This document shows positions 19,969 through 29,853 of a stretch of 64,000 bases of DNA, piece after piece. Each line of letters opens with the position of its first letter. The stretch's first letter is position 1. The translations under genes were made by a program, and so were the position numbers. Source of the stretch: Ascochyta rabiei (Eukaryota > Ascomycota > Dothideomycetes > Pleosporales > Didymellaceae); NCBI RefSeq assembly GCF_004011695.2, contig NC_082424.1, positions 124,001 through 188,000 of the forward strand, given 5' to 3'. The notes under the pieces were generated by a model. The model made no database searches. It was not told the origin of the DNA and saw only the letters and a list, made by a program, of their open reading frames with translations.

Positions 19969-22035
19969 ATGCAGCCGTTTCCACAGTCGACGTCCTCTTC
20001 GAGGCCATCTTCCATCATACCGCCCACCATCAATGCAAGTCAGTTCTCTCTTGCGGAAACGGCTGTACAGTCTCCCTCTGCATCGCATGCAACGTTTGTG
20101 CGCCTTCCGTCCACATCGACCTTGGCCCTTCACGGCAGCCTACCTTCCAAGGCTTCCTCTCTGAAGCGCTCGCACAGTACGACACCCGCCGACGAGCGAA
20201 CGGTGAGTTTTGGTCTCGACGAGCTCGAAACCGAAAAATTAGGCACCCCTGGTACGCTCCCTGACAATCGTCGGCTAGCGCGTCCAACCCTTCCACTTTT
20301 TCCTTCGGGAGATTCTCAAACCCCCTCCGAAAAATGGACACGAACCAAAGGTTTCTGGAGGTCATTTATTGCAATGTGCCTGCCACTGCTGCTCTCCGCT
20401 CTTGAGGGTAGCGTCACCAATACGGCCCTCCCAACGATTTCGGAATCCCTCAACCTTGGCACCTCGTTTTCATGGGTAGCTACTGCCTTTCTCCTGGCGA
20501 GCACAATCTTCCAGCCAATGTACAGTCAACTTGGAGATATGTGGGGAAGGAAGGCTCCCATGATGGTAGCCGTGACCGTCTTCGCGATTGGCAGTGCCGT
20601 GTGCGGCGTCGCACAGTCTGGAGCGGTTCTCATCGTCGGACGTATAATTCAAGGTCTCGGCACAGGCGGCATCGACCTGTTTGCTGAAATGATCCTCTGC
20701 GACATCGTACCGCTACGCAAGCGAGGCCCCTACCTTGCGATCAAGCACATCGTCTTCGCCGTTGGGACCTGCCTTGGACCTCTTCTGGGTGGCGTCTTCG
20801 CAGAATTGAATTGGCGCTGGTGTTTCTACTGCAACATCCCCGTTTGCTTCGTCGCGTTCGTCATCATCTACCTTTGGCTGGATGTTGGCGGTGGTATCAA
20901 GTCTCGAGAGGTCTCCGTGCTGGCCGAGTTCAAAAAGATCGACTACACTGGCACGGGAATGCTCACCTTTTCCGTTGTCATGCTGCTCATCTCGCTCAGC
21001 ACTGGTGGCGCACCGAATCCATGGTCCCACTGGACAATCATCACGCCCATGGTGCTTGGCCTCCTCGGCTTCATGTCCCTCGCTTTCTGGGAGCGATCGA
21101 CCTACTGCAAGTTTCCGATCATGCCGCCACATGTCTTCTCGAACCGTACAACGAACATTGCCTTTGCCCTCACTACAATCCATGGCTTCATCACGTACGG
21201 CTTCCAGTTCTACCTCCCGCCATTCTTCCAGGCTGTCAAAGGATCGTCGCCAAGCCAGTCTGGAGTCGAAGTTATGCCCACAACATTGGCCGTGGTGGTC
21301 TGCGCTGCCGTCGGTGGACCACTCATGACGCTCTGGGGCAAGTACAAACCCATGCACATTCTGGGCTTTGCGACCATGACGCTCGGTCTTGGCTTGTGTG
21401 TTTTGCTTGGACCCTCCACTCCCATATCCGTCTGGCTGCCTCTCCAGCTTGTCGTCGCTGGAGGCCTCGGCATCGTCATCTCGACCATGCTCCCGGCTGT
21501 TCAGGTAAAGCTTCCTGAAAGCAGCACTGGTGCAGCAGCTGGATCCTGGGCTTTTCTCCGCGGCACCGGATCTCTATTCGGCGTTGCCATCCCAGGTGCC
21601 GTATTCAACGTGCGCTTCAACTCGCTCCTGGCCACCATCCCCAGCCCAACGGCACGCTCGCAGCTCGCCAAGGGGCAAGCGTACCAACACGCGTCTGCTG
21701 CCTTTGTGAAGAGCTTCGGCTCCAAGAACGAGACGCACATCGTCAACGCCTTCAACGACAGTCTGAAGTGCGTGTGGATCGTCTTTGCAGTCCTCGCAGC
21801 CACGGCCTTTCTCTTGACGTTTGGAGAACAGCAGCACAAGATGCGCAAGCAGCTCAACACAAAGTACGGCCTGAAGAGCGCACCGCAGACGCCTGCCATC
21901 ACGCCTGCGTCCTCGGCTCCGCCAACCAGACCGTCTACTGCGATGCCCTCGTCTGCCGTCGACCACCATGATGCGGAGGCGATATACCCCATGGTCCAAA
22001 TTCCGTTGAACCTGAGATCAAACGAGGACGTATGA
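19969..22035 (+). CDS. MFS multidrug exporter, DHA2 (14-TM) type, single exon
   Basis: Proton-coupled exporter of the DHA2 drug/toxin family in the plasma membrane or a vesicle membrane. 688 codons without introns. The N-terminal 120 residues are hydrophilic and Ser/Pro/Thr-rich. TM1 starts at FWRSFIAMCLPLLLSALEGS with the TNTALPTISESL continuation, and motif A is LGDMWGRKAPMM. RIIQGLGTGGI and the motif C-like GTCLGPLLGG segment mark the DHA class. About 14 hydrophobic segments follow, the last being WIVFAVLAATAFLLTF. The C-terminal 80 residues are hydrophilic and Pro/Ser/Ala-rich. It is downstream of and codirectional with the FAD monooxygenase. Export of that enzyme's product is a guess from neighbourhood. 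The 19969 ATG is the first in the frame; a downstream start would only shorten the disordered tail. Confidence 0.92.
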   Translation: MQPFPQSTSSSRPSSIIPPTINASQFSLAETAVQSPSASHATFVRLPSTSTLALHGSLPSKASSLKRSHSTTPADERTVSFGLDELETEKLGTPGTLPDNRRLARPTLPLFPSGDSQTPSEKWTRTKGFWRSFIAMCLPLLLSALEGSVTNTALPTISESLNLGTSFSWVATAFLLASTIFQPMYSQLGDMWGRKAPMMVAVTVFAIGSAVCGVAQSGAVLIVGRIIQGLGTGGIDLFAEMILCDIVPLRKRGPYLAIKHIVFAVGTCLGPLLGGVFAELNWRWCFYCNIPVCFVAFVIIYLWLDVGGGIKSREVSVLAEFKKIDYTGTGMLTFSVVMLLISLSTGGAPNPWSHWTIITPMVLGLLGFMSLAFWERSTYCKFPIMPPHVFSNRTTNIAFALTTIHGFITYGFQFYLPPFFQAVKGSSPSQSGVEVMPTTLAVVVCAAVGGPLMTLWGKYKPMHILGFATMTLGLGLCVLLGPSTPISVWLPLQLVVAGGLGIVISTMLPAVQVKLPESSTGAAAGSWAFLRGTGSLFGVAIPGAVFNVRFNSLLATIPSPTARSQLAKGQAYQHASAAFVKSFGSKNETHIVNAFNDSLKCVWIVFAVLAATAFLLTFGEQQHKMRKQLNTKYGLKSAPQTPAITPASSAPPTRPSTAMPSSAVDHHDAEAIYPMVQIPLNLRSNEDV

Positions 22036-22112
22036 GACGAGTCCGATTTGTACAGTGTAAAGTAACCGTTGGTTTCTACGCCATGCGAGAGTGGTATCTA
22101 TGGGGGAAACAC

Positions 22113-22777
22113 TGGACTCTGGAAGCCCTCTCTCTCTCTCTCTCTGTACTTTACTTCCTGGCTAGATTGTCAAAAGCTTCTCAGACTGATCCCCCCCTCC
22201 TATTTTTTTAACGGCCGTCTTGCTTTAGTCCTACCTATGGTAGCAGTTACGCGCTGATTACTTGTTTTCCTACCTGCTCTATGCGCTATAGAATAGTATG
22301 TAATACACAACTATACCTACGCTGCTATACTTACTCTCTCTCTTTCTCTCTTCCCCTTACTACCTCTCTATATTTTAGTTCCTAGCTAGATTGTAAAAAG
22401 CTTCTTAACTAATCCTCTATCTTCCTCCCTATTTTTTTTTTTAAATAGCTGTCTTGCTCTAGTCCTACCTATGGTAGCAGCTACACGCTAATTTTTTAAT
22501 GTTTTTTTACCTGCTCTACGTGCTATAGAATAGTATGTAGTATACAACTATACCTACACTACTATACTTACTTACTCTCTCTCTCTCTCTATACTTTACT
22601 TCCTAGCTAGATTGTTAAAAGCTTCTTAGACTAATCCCCCTATTTTTTTCACAGCTGTTATACTCTAGTCCTACCTATAGTAGCAGCTACACGCTGGTTA
22701 CTTGCTTTCCTACCTGCTCTATGCGCTGTAGTATAGTGTGTAATATATAGTTATACCTATACTATTATATTTACTTA

Positions 22778-22821
<44 letters not shown>

Positions 22822-23035
22822 ACTTGAGTTCCTAGCTAGATTATCAAAGCTTCTTAGACTAATCCCCCTATTTTTTTCACAGCTGTCTTGCTCTAGTCCT
22901 ACCTATAGTAGCAGCTACGCGCTGGTTACTTGCTTTCCTACCTCCTCTAAATACTATGTTATTATGCTACAGTATAGTATATAATATTTAATTACAACTA
23001 CACTACTATACTTATGTTACTCACTCTCTCTTTAC
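22113..23035. repeat. Four tandem copies of a 220-255-bp AT-rich repeat with CT microsatellites
   Basis: Copies start near 22113, 22350, 22575 and 22770. Each runs CTCTCT tract, then A(C/G)TT.A(C/G)TTCCT(A/G)GCTAGATT, AAGCTTCT.A(A/G)ACT(A/G)ATCC, a T tract, TAGTCCTACCTATGGTAGCAG and CTGCTCTATGCGCTATAGAATAG. The copies differ mostly by transitions. The CT tract length varies greatly, the longest being about 40 bp at 22780-22818. There is no coding potential. Confidence 0.93.
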
Positions 23036-23768
23036 AGCCTGCAGCTACCGCACACCCCACAATCCTACCAAGCATTGGCCGTGAGAGCGAAACAGCGCCC
23101 TGAATCGCATTGAGGATACTCGCCACCACGAAAGCAGAAGAAAAAGGCAGGGAGGAGACAGAACCAGCGTGAATTTTTTCTATTTTTTTTTTTTGCCACG
23201 CCGAGCAAAACGGGGCGTGCCGTTGTGTTTTCTTGCGCCGTTGCGTCGCGTTCTCATAGCTCCGCGTTGTGCATGGTGATGGTGTCCTGCACGGCGGGTT
23301 GGCTCGTGGGCAGCACGGCGTTGGGGTAGCGCGAGGGAGAGCGCTGGGGGCGGGAGGGTGGAGCGTTAGGATTTTTTTTATTTTTTCGGTAGGAATGAGG
23401 ACTTGGAATGAACGTGTTGTGTGGGGGACTGGAGAAACTCGGGATAGTATTGTACTGGACGGATGGATATATAGTTCTACAGGTGAAGGCGTCCCTTCTT
23501 TGCGATTGCTTGTAGAAGACGAGTGCTGTCTGAGACTCTGAGAATGCACAACTCGTGGACGGGCCGGACCCACTTTAATCAGGTGCCCCGCAGCGGAGGG
23601 GCAGTGCGTTTTTTTGCTGGCAGTGCAAGACTACCACAAATATCACCAACCGTCTCAAACTTCAAGGTGTGCTTCTTGCTGATCTCATCCATCGACCACA
23701 GACCGTTGTGCTTGAGTCTTGCCAGGAACCAAGCCTCTGCAAGTCTCTTGTCCTGCTCTTACCACAGC
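23036..23768. promoter_or_regulatory. Upstream region of the NYN-LOTUS gene
   Basis: It holds long T tracts (23176-23191 and 23371-23385) and TATATAG at about 23467-23473, some 300 bp upstream of the ATG. A pyrimidine-rich leader follows. No other gene is supported. Confidence 0.4.
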
Positions 23769-24683
23769 ATGGCTGTCGACGATTCCGGCAACATAGCTGT
23801 GCTTATTGATGCCGACAATGTTTCTCCCAAGGTGATTGTTGGGCTCATGGCTGAGATTGCCAACTATGGCACGGCCAGCGTGCGGCGCATCTATGGTGAC
23901 TGGACGTCTCCCTATATGAACACTTGGAAGATGTGTCTGCTGGACCACTCGATTACACCGATTCAACAGTTTGCCTACACCACCGGCAAGAACGCTACCG
24001 ACGGCGCTATGATAATCGATGCCATGGACTTGATGTATACCGGCCGCTTCACCAAGTTTTGTATCGTCTCGAGCGACAGCGACTTCACACGTCTTGCATC
24101 TCGTATCCGCGAGCAAGGTATCACAGTGTGTGGCTTTGGGGAGCGCAGGACCGTCAATGCGTTCATCGCTGCATGCGACAAGTTCGTGTACTTCGATGTC
24201 CTCCCTATGCCGGGAGACGAACAAGTGGACAGGGAAGGTGATGTGCCGATCGCGCCTCAGATGTCTCTGCCCATACGCAAAATCCCGACCGGGCCAGCTG
24301 CGTTGATGACGCGCCCTCAAAATGTGTTTCGTGTTGATCCTCCGAAAAGACCAATCGACCAGGCAGCCCTTGACGGGTTGAAGAAGGCGATCAATAGATG
24401 CGTCAGCTTCGAAGATGATTATGCCAACCTGGCAGACGTTGGCAGTCATCTGGTCAAGATCTCGCCTGACTTGAACGCGCGCAACTACGGCTACGAGAAA
24501 CTTCGAGAGTTTGTCATGACATCAGGGATTGCGGAGCTAAAATGGAAGTCGCTGGGTGACCATCCCCCGATGGCGTTGGTCCGTCTCAACAAGGACGAGA
24601 GCAACAGGCCTCTCGGGAATAGCCCAGGCTTCAGCGGGCATGCCAGCTCCAAGAATGCAGCCTCATCCACTCCTGCTCCGTAA
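23769..24683 (+). CDS. NYN-domain putative ribonuclease with C-terminal LOTUS (OST-HTH) domain
   Basis: Predicted PIN-like metal-dependent RNase of the NYN / LabA-like family, joined to an RNA-binding LOTUS/OST-HTH domain, the arrangement known from limkain-b1/MARF1-type and many bacterial proteins. 304 codons, single exon; the ATG at 23769 begins MAVDDSGNIAVLIDADNVS. Acidic catalytic positions are visible in LIDADNV (about 12-18), TDGAMIIDAMDLMYTG (about 77-92) and FCIVSSDSDFTRLASRIRE (about 99-117). The OST-HTH spans about residues 185-265 (DGLKKAINRC, YANLADVGSHL, NYGYEKLREFV). A charged Pro/Ser tail ends the protein. The role is not known: RNA decay or silencing regulation is a family-level inference. 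The similarity in architecture to bacterial proteins leaves old transfer open. Confidence 0.88.
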   Translation: MAVDDSGNIAVLIDADNVSPKVIVGLMAEIANYGTASVRRIYGDWTSPYMNTWKMCLLDHSITPIQQFAYTTGKNATDGAMIIDAMDLMYTGRFTKFCIVSSDSDFTRLASRIREQGITVCGFGERRTVNAFIAACDKFVYFDVLPMPGDEQVDREGDVPIAPQMSLPIRKIPTGPAALMTRPQNVFRVDPPKRPIDQAALDGLKKAINRCVSFEDDYANLADVGSHLVKISPDLNARNYGYEKLREFVMTSGIAELKWKSLGDHPPMALVRLNKDESNRPLGNSPGFSGHASSKNAASSTPAP

Positions 24684-26243
24684 GAGGGCGTGAATGGTTA
24701 GGTGCATCCGCGGGTTGTAGGGGAACTCGGAAGTCCTCGTCGGTTACATACTCCTGGATCTTCTTTTGCGGGTTTGAGATGGTGGGAAGATGCGCTTGCG
24801 TAGCTTTGCGTTTGAGTGTGTAGTTGAGTGAGGAATTCATGCCGTGGTTATAGTGGTCTATTGTGTCGTGATGCAGTAAGAGGCAAGTTGCTGAGTCGAT
24901 GCTTGGAGGTTGGCTCAAAAAGACAAGGCTGATGGAAGCAGGTGGGAGAGAATTGTGAGCTGATGAAGTGCAGGAGTATCAACAAAGACATGGATTTTGG
25001 CGATGCGCTAGTAGCGAGTTTCAGTTGTGACGAACCTTATCGCGGTAAGATCCTACGGTGCACCCGCACTCCGTTGTCTGAGACTCGAGCGGTCTTTGAG
25101 ACGTGGAAGATGTTGTGAAGGCTGGTTGTGATGGTGTCTTGACGCACTGTATTGAGCTGTTTGCCTCAAGCATCGTTTGTAGGTGAAAGCTCAGAGGCGC
25201 ACGATTGTTTGCTGATTTTACCCCTGTTCGCCAAGGCTGACCTCGCCGCTGGTATCTCCGCTACTACCTACCAGCATGTTCGTGGGAATGTCAGCATGGA
25301 GCTGTTCAAGCGTGCACGATTGGCGTCATGTTCTCGATACAAGCTTTTCGTGACCAAGAGGAGGCGTGTGTCTTGTTAGGAAACGCTGGTGGGTTTCTGC
25401 ACATGAAGACGCCGACGCAGAAAGTTACGGGCGCGGATGAACCATCTCAAGCTCAAACTGAGCGTGGACGAGGTCTGTGTGACTAAGAAGAGCATGGCGG
25501 GTCAGCATAGGATGCACGACCAAGAAGCAATGGGTAGTGCTGCGAGTGTGGGGTTTCCCCAAGCCATGTACGCGTAACGATCAAGGAAGAATCAGCAGTA
25601 GCTTCGGTCTTGCTGACCAGCGTGCCTGCGCAGTCTGCCTCGTCAGGGCACATGATCGCAGGGCACCTGATCGCAGGGCGATGCTGCTACAGGCCGCTGC
25701 TACAGGCCGCTGCGAGAGGGCCTGCGGTCGGACTTGGAGAGTGCAAGGAGGCTGTGCGCCGTACCAGACACTGTGAAACTGTCTGATGCCATGCGTCACA
25801 GCGCACGTGACACGCGTGCTGGTAGAGAGAGCAGTCGGCCAGGACGGCCATGAGGGCGCCAAGAAGACCAGCAGAGCACGGCACTGAGGGCGCCAAGAAG
25901 ACAAGCAGAGCACGGCACGCGTGAGTGACAAGCCAAGGCGTACCGGCGCCATAATGCCATAATGGAGCGTCAGCGATGAACGGGTTGTGGCTGGTTCTAA
26001 GAATAACGGCCGAACTGCGCGCCATCACCACCGACTTGCCGGTGTTGGGCAAGGCGCGAGCGGGGCGCAGACAGGGGAGGACCAAGCTGCGCCTGCGCAA
26101 CGCGTATCAAAGCGGACACTTCAACCTCGCGACGCCTTCTGCTGGCCGGATGGGTGTCCTCATTCCTTATTTCCTGCGACTGCTGCCTCTTCCTGCACAC
26201 ACCGCACGCACACAGCGCCGAGAGCAACACGTGATATGCCGCG
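24684..26243. other. 1.5-kb intergenic space with a short direct duplication
   Basis: No open frame here shows a known domain or a clear ATG-plus-intron structure. It includes small direct repeats: GATCGCAGGGC(A/G) at about 25651 and 25669, CTGCTACAGGCCG at 25684 and 25695, and a 31-33-bp duplication near 25851-25920. It contains the promoter of the next gene. Confidence 0.5.
25851..25920. repeat. 31-33-bp direct duplication
   Basis: GAGGGCGCCAAGAAGACCAG followed by CAGAGCACGGCACT occurs twice in tandem (25851 and about 25887), with one C/A difference. Confidence 0.85.
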
Positions 26244-28133
26244 ATGCTAGACGAGAACCTACCCAGTGCGTCCCGTCTGCAGTCTGCACTAGGTATGAAT
26301 CGACGACACGGCCGCTAATGCACCCCAGCTTTCTTCCTCAAGGCCACCGACAAAGCCAGCAAGCACCAGGAGTCCTTCCTCTTCACCCAGAATGGCTCCG
26401 AGCCAGACGCACAGTATGCGCTCAACCACGTCGATCCTGCCTCGCACGCAGCGAAGAACACGTACGCAGTCGCGCTCTTCGACTCGCACAACCCCGAGAT
26501 CCTCTATGGCGAGGTCCTTGCGAGGCCCGGATGGTCACACCCAACCCTGTCGCAGGAAGAGATGCGCAAGAACGGCGGGGTGCCGCCCCCGCCGCAGCCC
26601 CTCTTCCCCGACCAGTTCGCCATCCAGCTCTACAATCCAGACACGCAGATCCTCGTGAGGGAGCAGAAGACGAAGTGGAGCGGAACCCAGAGCTGGGAGT
26701 TCAGCATTCCCCAAGTCACCTTCCGCACACCGAGTGCCTCCACGCTCGACCGCAGCCAGAACGACCCTGGCGCGGACGCGACCACGCCAAGAGTAAACTT
26801 TGTCTGGCGCAAAGAGGGCCGATACGCAAAGGACATGACGTGCTACCTGACGGGCAAGTCGACAGACCTGGTTGGCAAGAAGGCCAAGAAGAGCAGGGAG
26901 CCCGACATCGTCGTCGCTCTCTTCACAATGCTGAAGGAGATGACCATCATGGAGCCAAACCTCTACCGTATCGAGATTGAAGACTACAAGGGGCTGGAGG
27001 TGGTGCTTCTGCTCAGTGCAGCAGTCATCAGGGACATGTTCATCAACAGCCAGCGCGAAGCCTTCCACATTGTCGACCCAGCCGTGCGCAAGAACAGCGG
27101 CGGCATTCTGACACGGAAGGCCTCTTCGCCGCTGGTAGGCCCTGGCGTCACGCCGCCCGTCATGACGCCGCAGCCTCCTCCGCCACCCCCCTACGCCGGC
27201 CCATCTCAGCGTCCAGCTGAGAAAGCAGCACAAGCTTCTGCGCAAACTGCCCGGCCGGTTGCGGCACCGGTTGCAGTTGCAGCTCCCACTGCAGCACCAG
27301 TAGCGAATTTTGCCAACCGTGCAGCTCAGCGTTCCTCTCTTCCCCCATTACAGACACACAACCAGCAAACACCACCTCAACAAGCCCAACACCCTTACCC
27401 TCAGCGCCCACAGCAGCCGGGAGGCTCTCAACGACCTCAACAGAATTCTACGCACCCACTCCGATCGCAACAGAGGACCGCCCAGCGCCCGCAGCACCCC
27501 ACGCAAGCTCCACCGCAGCAGCCTCCAAGGCTCGACCCACGCGCGCAATGGGAGATTGATGCAGAGACGGCTCGCCTGAAGACGGCAGTGGAGGCTGAGG
27601 CTCGCGAGCAGAGGAAACAGGAGGAGGCAGCTCGCAAGGCCCGCCGCAGGGCTGAGGCTGAGGAGGAACGCAAGACTTTGCAGTTCCTCGAGAACGAACG
27701 AAAAACCAAGGAGAAGGAAGAGAAGGAGCGTCAACGCAGACAGGCCGAGGTTGACAAGGAGACTGAGCGTCTGCGAAAGCAATTCGGTGATCAATCGAAT
27801 ATACTGGGCTCGCAGCAACAGGCCCGCCCACAACCACAGTCCCAGCGTCATTCGACGCCACACATCCAGTTCCAAACCCAAAGACCTGGTCCATCGCGAC
27901 CGCAGCAGCGTCCTGCGCCAGTACCCGCGCAACCTGTATTTTCTGCAGGGCCCTACCTACAGCCTGGTACACACCGGCCAACAGCAAGCGCTAGCAGCTT
28001 CTTTAGCAACGGATTGCCGAAACCGCAGACGGGACAAGCACCCATGAAGGCAAAGAAGAGTTTCTGGGGGTTGAGGTCAAACAGCGAGACCAATGCGGAG
28101 AAGTTGAAGAAGAAAAAGAGCAGCATGTTCTAG
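26244..28133 (+). CDS. Conserved fungal protein of unknown function, Pro/Gln-rich with coiled coil, 2 exons
   Basis: I do not recognise a named domain. Exon 1 (26244-26265, MLDENLP) joins 26329-28133 through a 63-bp intron with a CTAAT branch site, giving 608 codons. The second exon is open upstream of its first internal ATG and begins FFLKATDKASKHQESFLFTQ in the right phase, which supports the join. Residues 1-210 look globular (GEVLARPGWSHPTLSQEEMR, FAIQLYNPDTQILVRE, FVWRKEGRYAKDMTCYLTG, ALFTMLKEMTIMEPNLYRIE). Residues about 240-420 are Pro/Gln/Ala-rich and disordered. About 420-490 are a highly charged coiled coil (RKQEEAARKARRRAEAEEER). The C-terminus is Lys-rich (KLKKKKSSMF). This suggests a cytoplasmic or nuclear adaptor. 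Function unassigned. Confidence 0.82.
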
Positions 28134-28882
28134 GCGACCATGCCCACCATGAACACATGATCAGCATTACCGGCGTTCCAGGCGGGCAACTGCTTTTGAA
28201 TATAAAGATCAGCAGATAATAATGCTGAAAGCCTCCAGTATTAGCGTTTGTACCTCAAGGGGCTGCTGCTAAGACAGTGTAGCCATCTGCAACGCGAGTT
28301 GAGACTCAATTCGTTCTCAGACAGTCACCTTTACGATACCACTTTTCCGTTTCTACAAGGAAAGCAAATATGTTGTGATGCCCCTAGCAGTATTAGTTCG
28401 CTTCCTCCACTAACACGTGGCCGACCCTTCACTCTCACTGCGATCTACACCGCACGTACACAGACTTCCCTTCGTTTCGCAAGCTCATGAACAATCGAAA
28501 GACTGGATCGCCGTCGTTTTAAAATAACATTGAGCCGTTGGTGACCGAGTTTTCCTTCCGTTTTCTCACCGGACAGCGCTTGCCGCTTGCGCTCGCCAAG
28601 ACCAAAACTTGCTCATTCGTGAGCACGTTTTCTCGGATATACATGCAGGGTCACAGCTGAGCTCGCGCCACAACAGCCGCCTTTTGCTAGTCTACACCTC
28701 TTGGAGCCTTTGCTGGCGAATTGGCGCCTCCACAATGTCGTGAAACAAGAACGCTCCAATCATCATCCGGTACGATGGCTCCGGAGGTGTTATCGCGGCA
28801 ACAAGAAGCGAGCAACGGAGCGGAGGAAATGCTCTAGATGCGGGAAAATGTATTATTCATCTGCGGAAAGAAGGGCTTAGAG
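28134..28882. other. Intergenic space upstream of the BIM1-like gene
   Basis: No gene is supported. The DNA is less GC-rich than its neighbours. It carries the terminator region of the unknown-function gene and the distal promoter of the BIM1-like gene. Confidence 0.45.
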
Positions 28883-28888
28883 TATAAG
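28883..28888 (+). promoter_or_regulatory. Putative TATA box of the BIM1-like gene
   Basis: TATAAG in the context GAGTATAAGACG lies 135 bp upstream of the start codon, followed by a CAACC/CACTGC-rich leader. The position fits a fungal core promoter. Confidence 0.45.
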
Positions 28889-29017
28889 ACGATGGGTTGG
28901 CTCCTGGAAGTGAGCGGTCACTTGCACTGCACCTTCAATTCCCCTCAGTCCAGCCATCTCACCTTCACCAGCACCACTGCAATCAAGAGCTGAAAGTCGT
29001 CATCCACAGCAATCAAT

Positions 29018-29853
29018 ATGCTCTCGAGCGCCATTCTCGCCATCACCGCCCTTGCTGGCAGCGCAGCCGCACATTACAAGCTCTTGGAGCCAACATGGCG
29101 TGGTGATTCCTTCGAGGAGCCTGCCAGCCAGTGGATCTTTCCTTGTGAGTGTGCTCTTTCTGAATTCTTTCTACAGCCGAACCAGTTCTATTTTCGTGGG
29201 CTTATCCACCATTCCTGGCCCTCCACTGACAGACCCAGGCGGCAACGTCAACGAAACCACCGATATTGCCAACCGTACCGCCTGGCCTCTTACCGGTGGC
29301 TCTGTCTCAATCAACGGCAGCCACAGCTCCGCTCTCACGTACGTAAACCTCGGACTCGGCACCAACGTTACCAACTTCAACATCTCGCTTGTCGAAAACC
29401 TGAACCAAACTGGCGCCGGTGTATTTTGTCTCAAGGAAGCGGGCCGAGCAAACCTCGAAGAGGGATTAAAGGCTGCTGGATACAGTGGCTTTCAGGACGA
29501 GAGACTGAATGGACTCAAGGCCAGTGTTCAGGTCATCCAGCTGGGTCACTCGGGTAGTGCTCTGTATAATGTATGTCCCGCTTTTCCAGATTTTCTACCT
29601 CGCAAGGATACTTGGTTCTAACTTGAGATAGTGTGCGGATATCGTCTTCAACTCGACTGCCCAGCTCCTTGCTGACGACCAGTGCGTCAACGGAACAGGC
29701 GTCAGTGCTCAGGAAATCGGAAATCTCGAAGAGCACGCAACGAACACTAGCTCTGGAGCTACACCGTCTGCGAGCAAAGGCGCTGCGAGCATGCTGAAGC
29801 CAATGGTTGGCAGCAGCTTGATTGCTGGTCTGCTGGCCTGGAGTCTGTTGTAA
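29018..29853 (+). CDS. BIM1-like copper-binding LPMO-like protein (X325 family), GPI-anchored, 3 exons
   Basis: Secreted protein of the X325/BIM1 family, distant relatives of lytic polysaccharide monooxygenases that bind copper through the mature N-terminal histidine; characterised members act in copper acquisition rather than polysaccharide cleavage. Exons 29018-29144, 29239-29570 and 29632-29853 give 226 codons. A signal peptide (LSSAILAITALAGSAAA) is followed by H19 at the predicted new N-terminus, HYKLLEPTWRGDSF, and the PCGG motif is rebuilt across intron 1 (ASQWIFP|CGG). Several N-glycosylation sequons (NET, NRT, NGS, NVT, NIS, NQT) are present. CADIVF after intron 2 carries another conserved cysteine. 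A Ser/Thr stretch and a hydrophobic tail (SSLIAGLLAWSLL) suggest a GPI anchor. Function in copper uptake is family-based inference. Confidence 0.87.

Noticed and set aside
24631..24918. 95-codon frame antisense to the NYN gene end
   Set aside because: It starts with a non-ATG codon and overlaps the 3' end of a well-supported gene without any domain.
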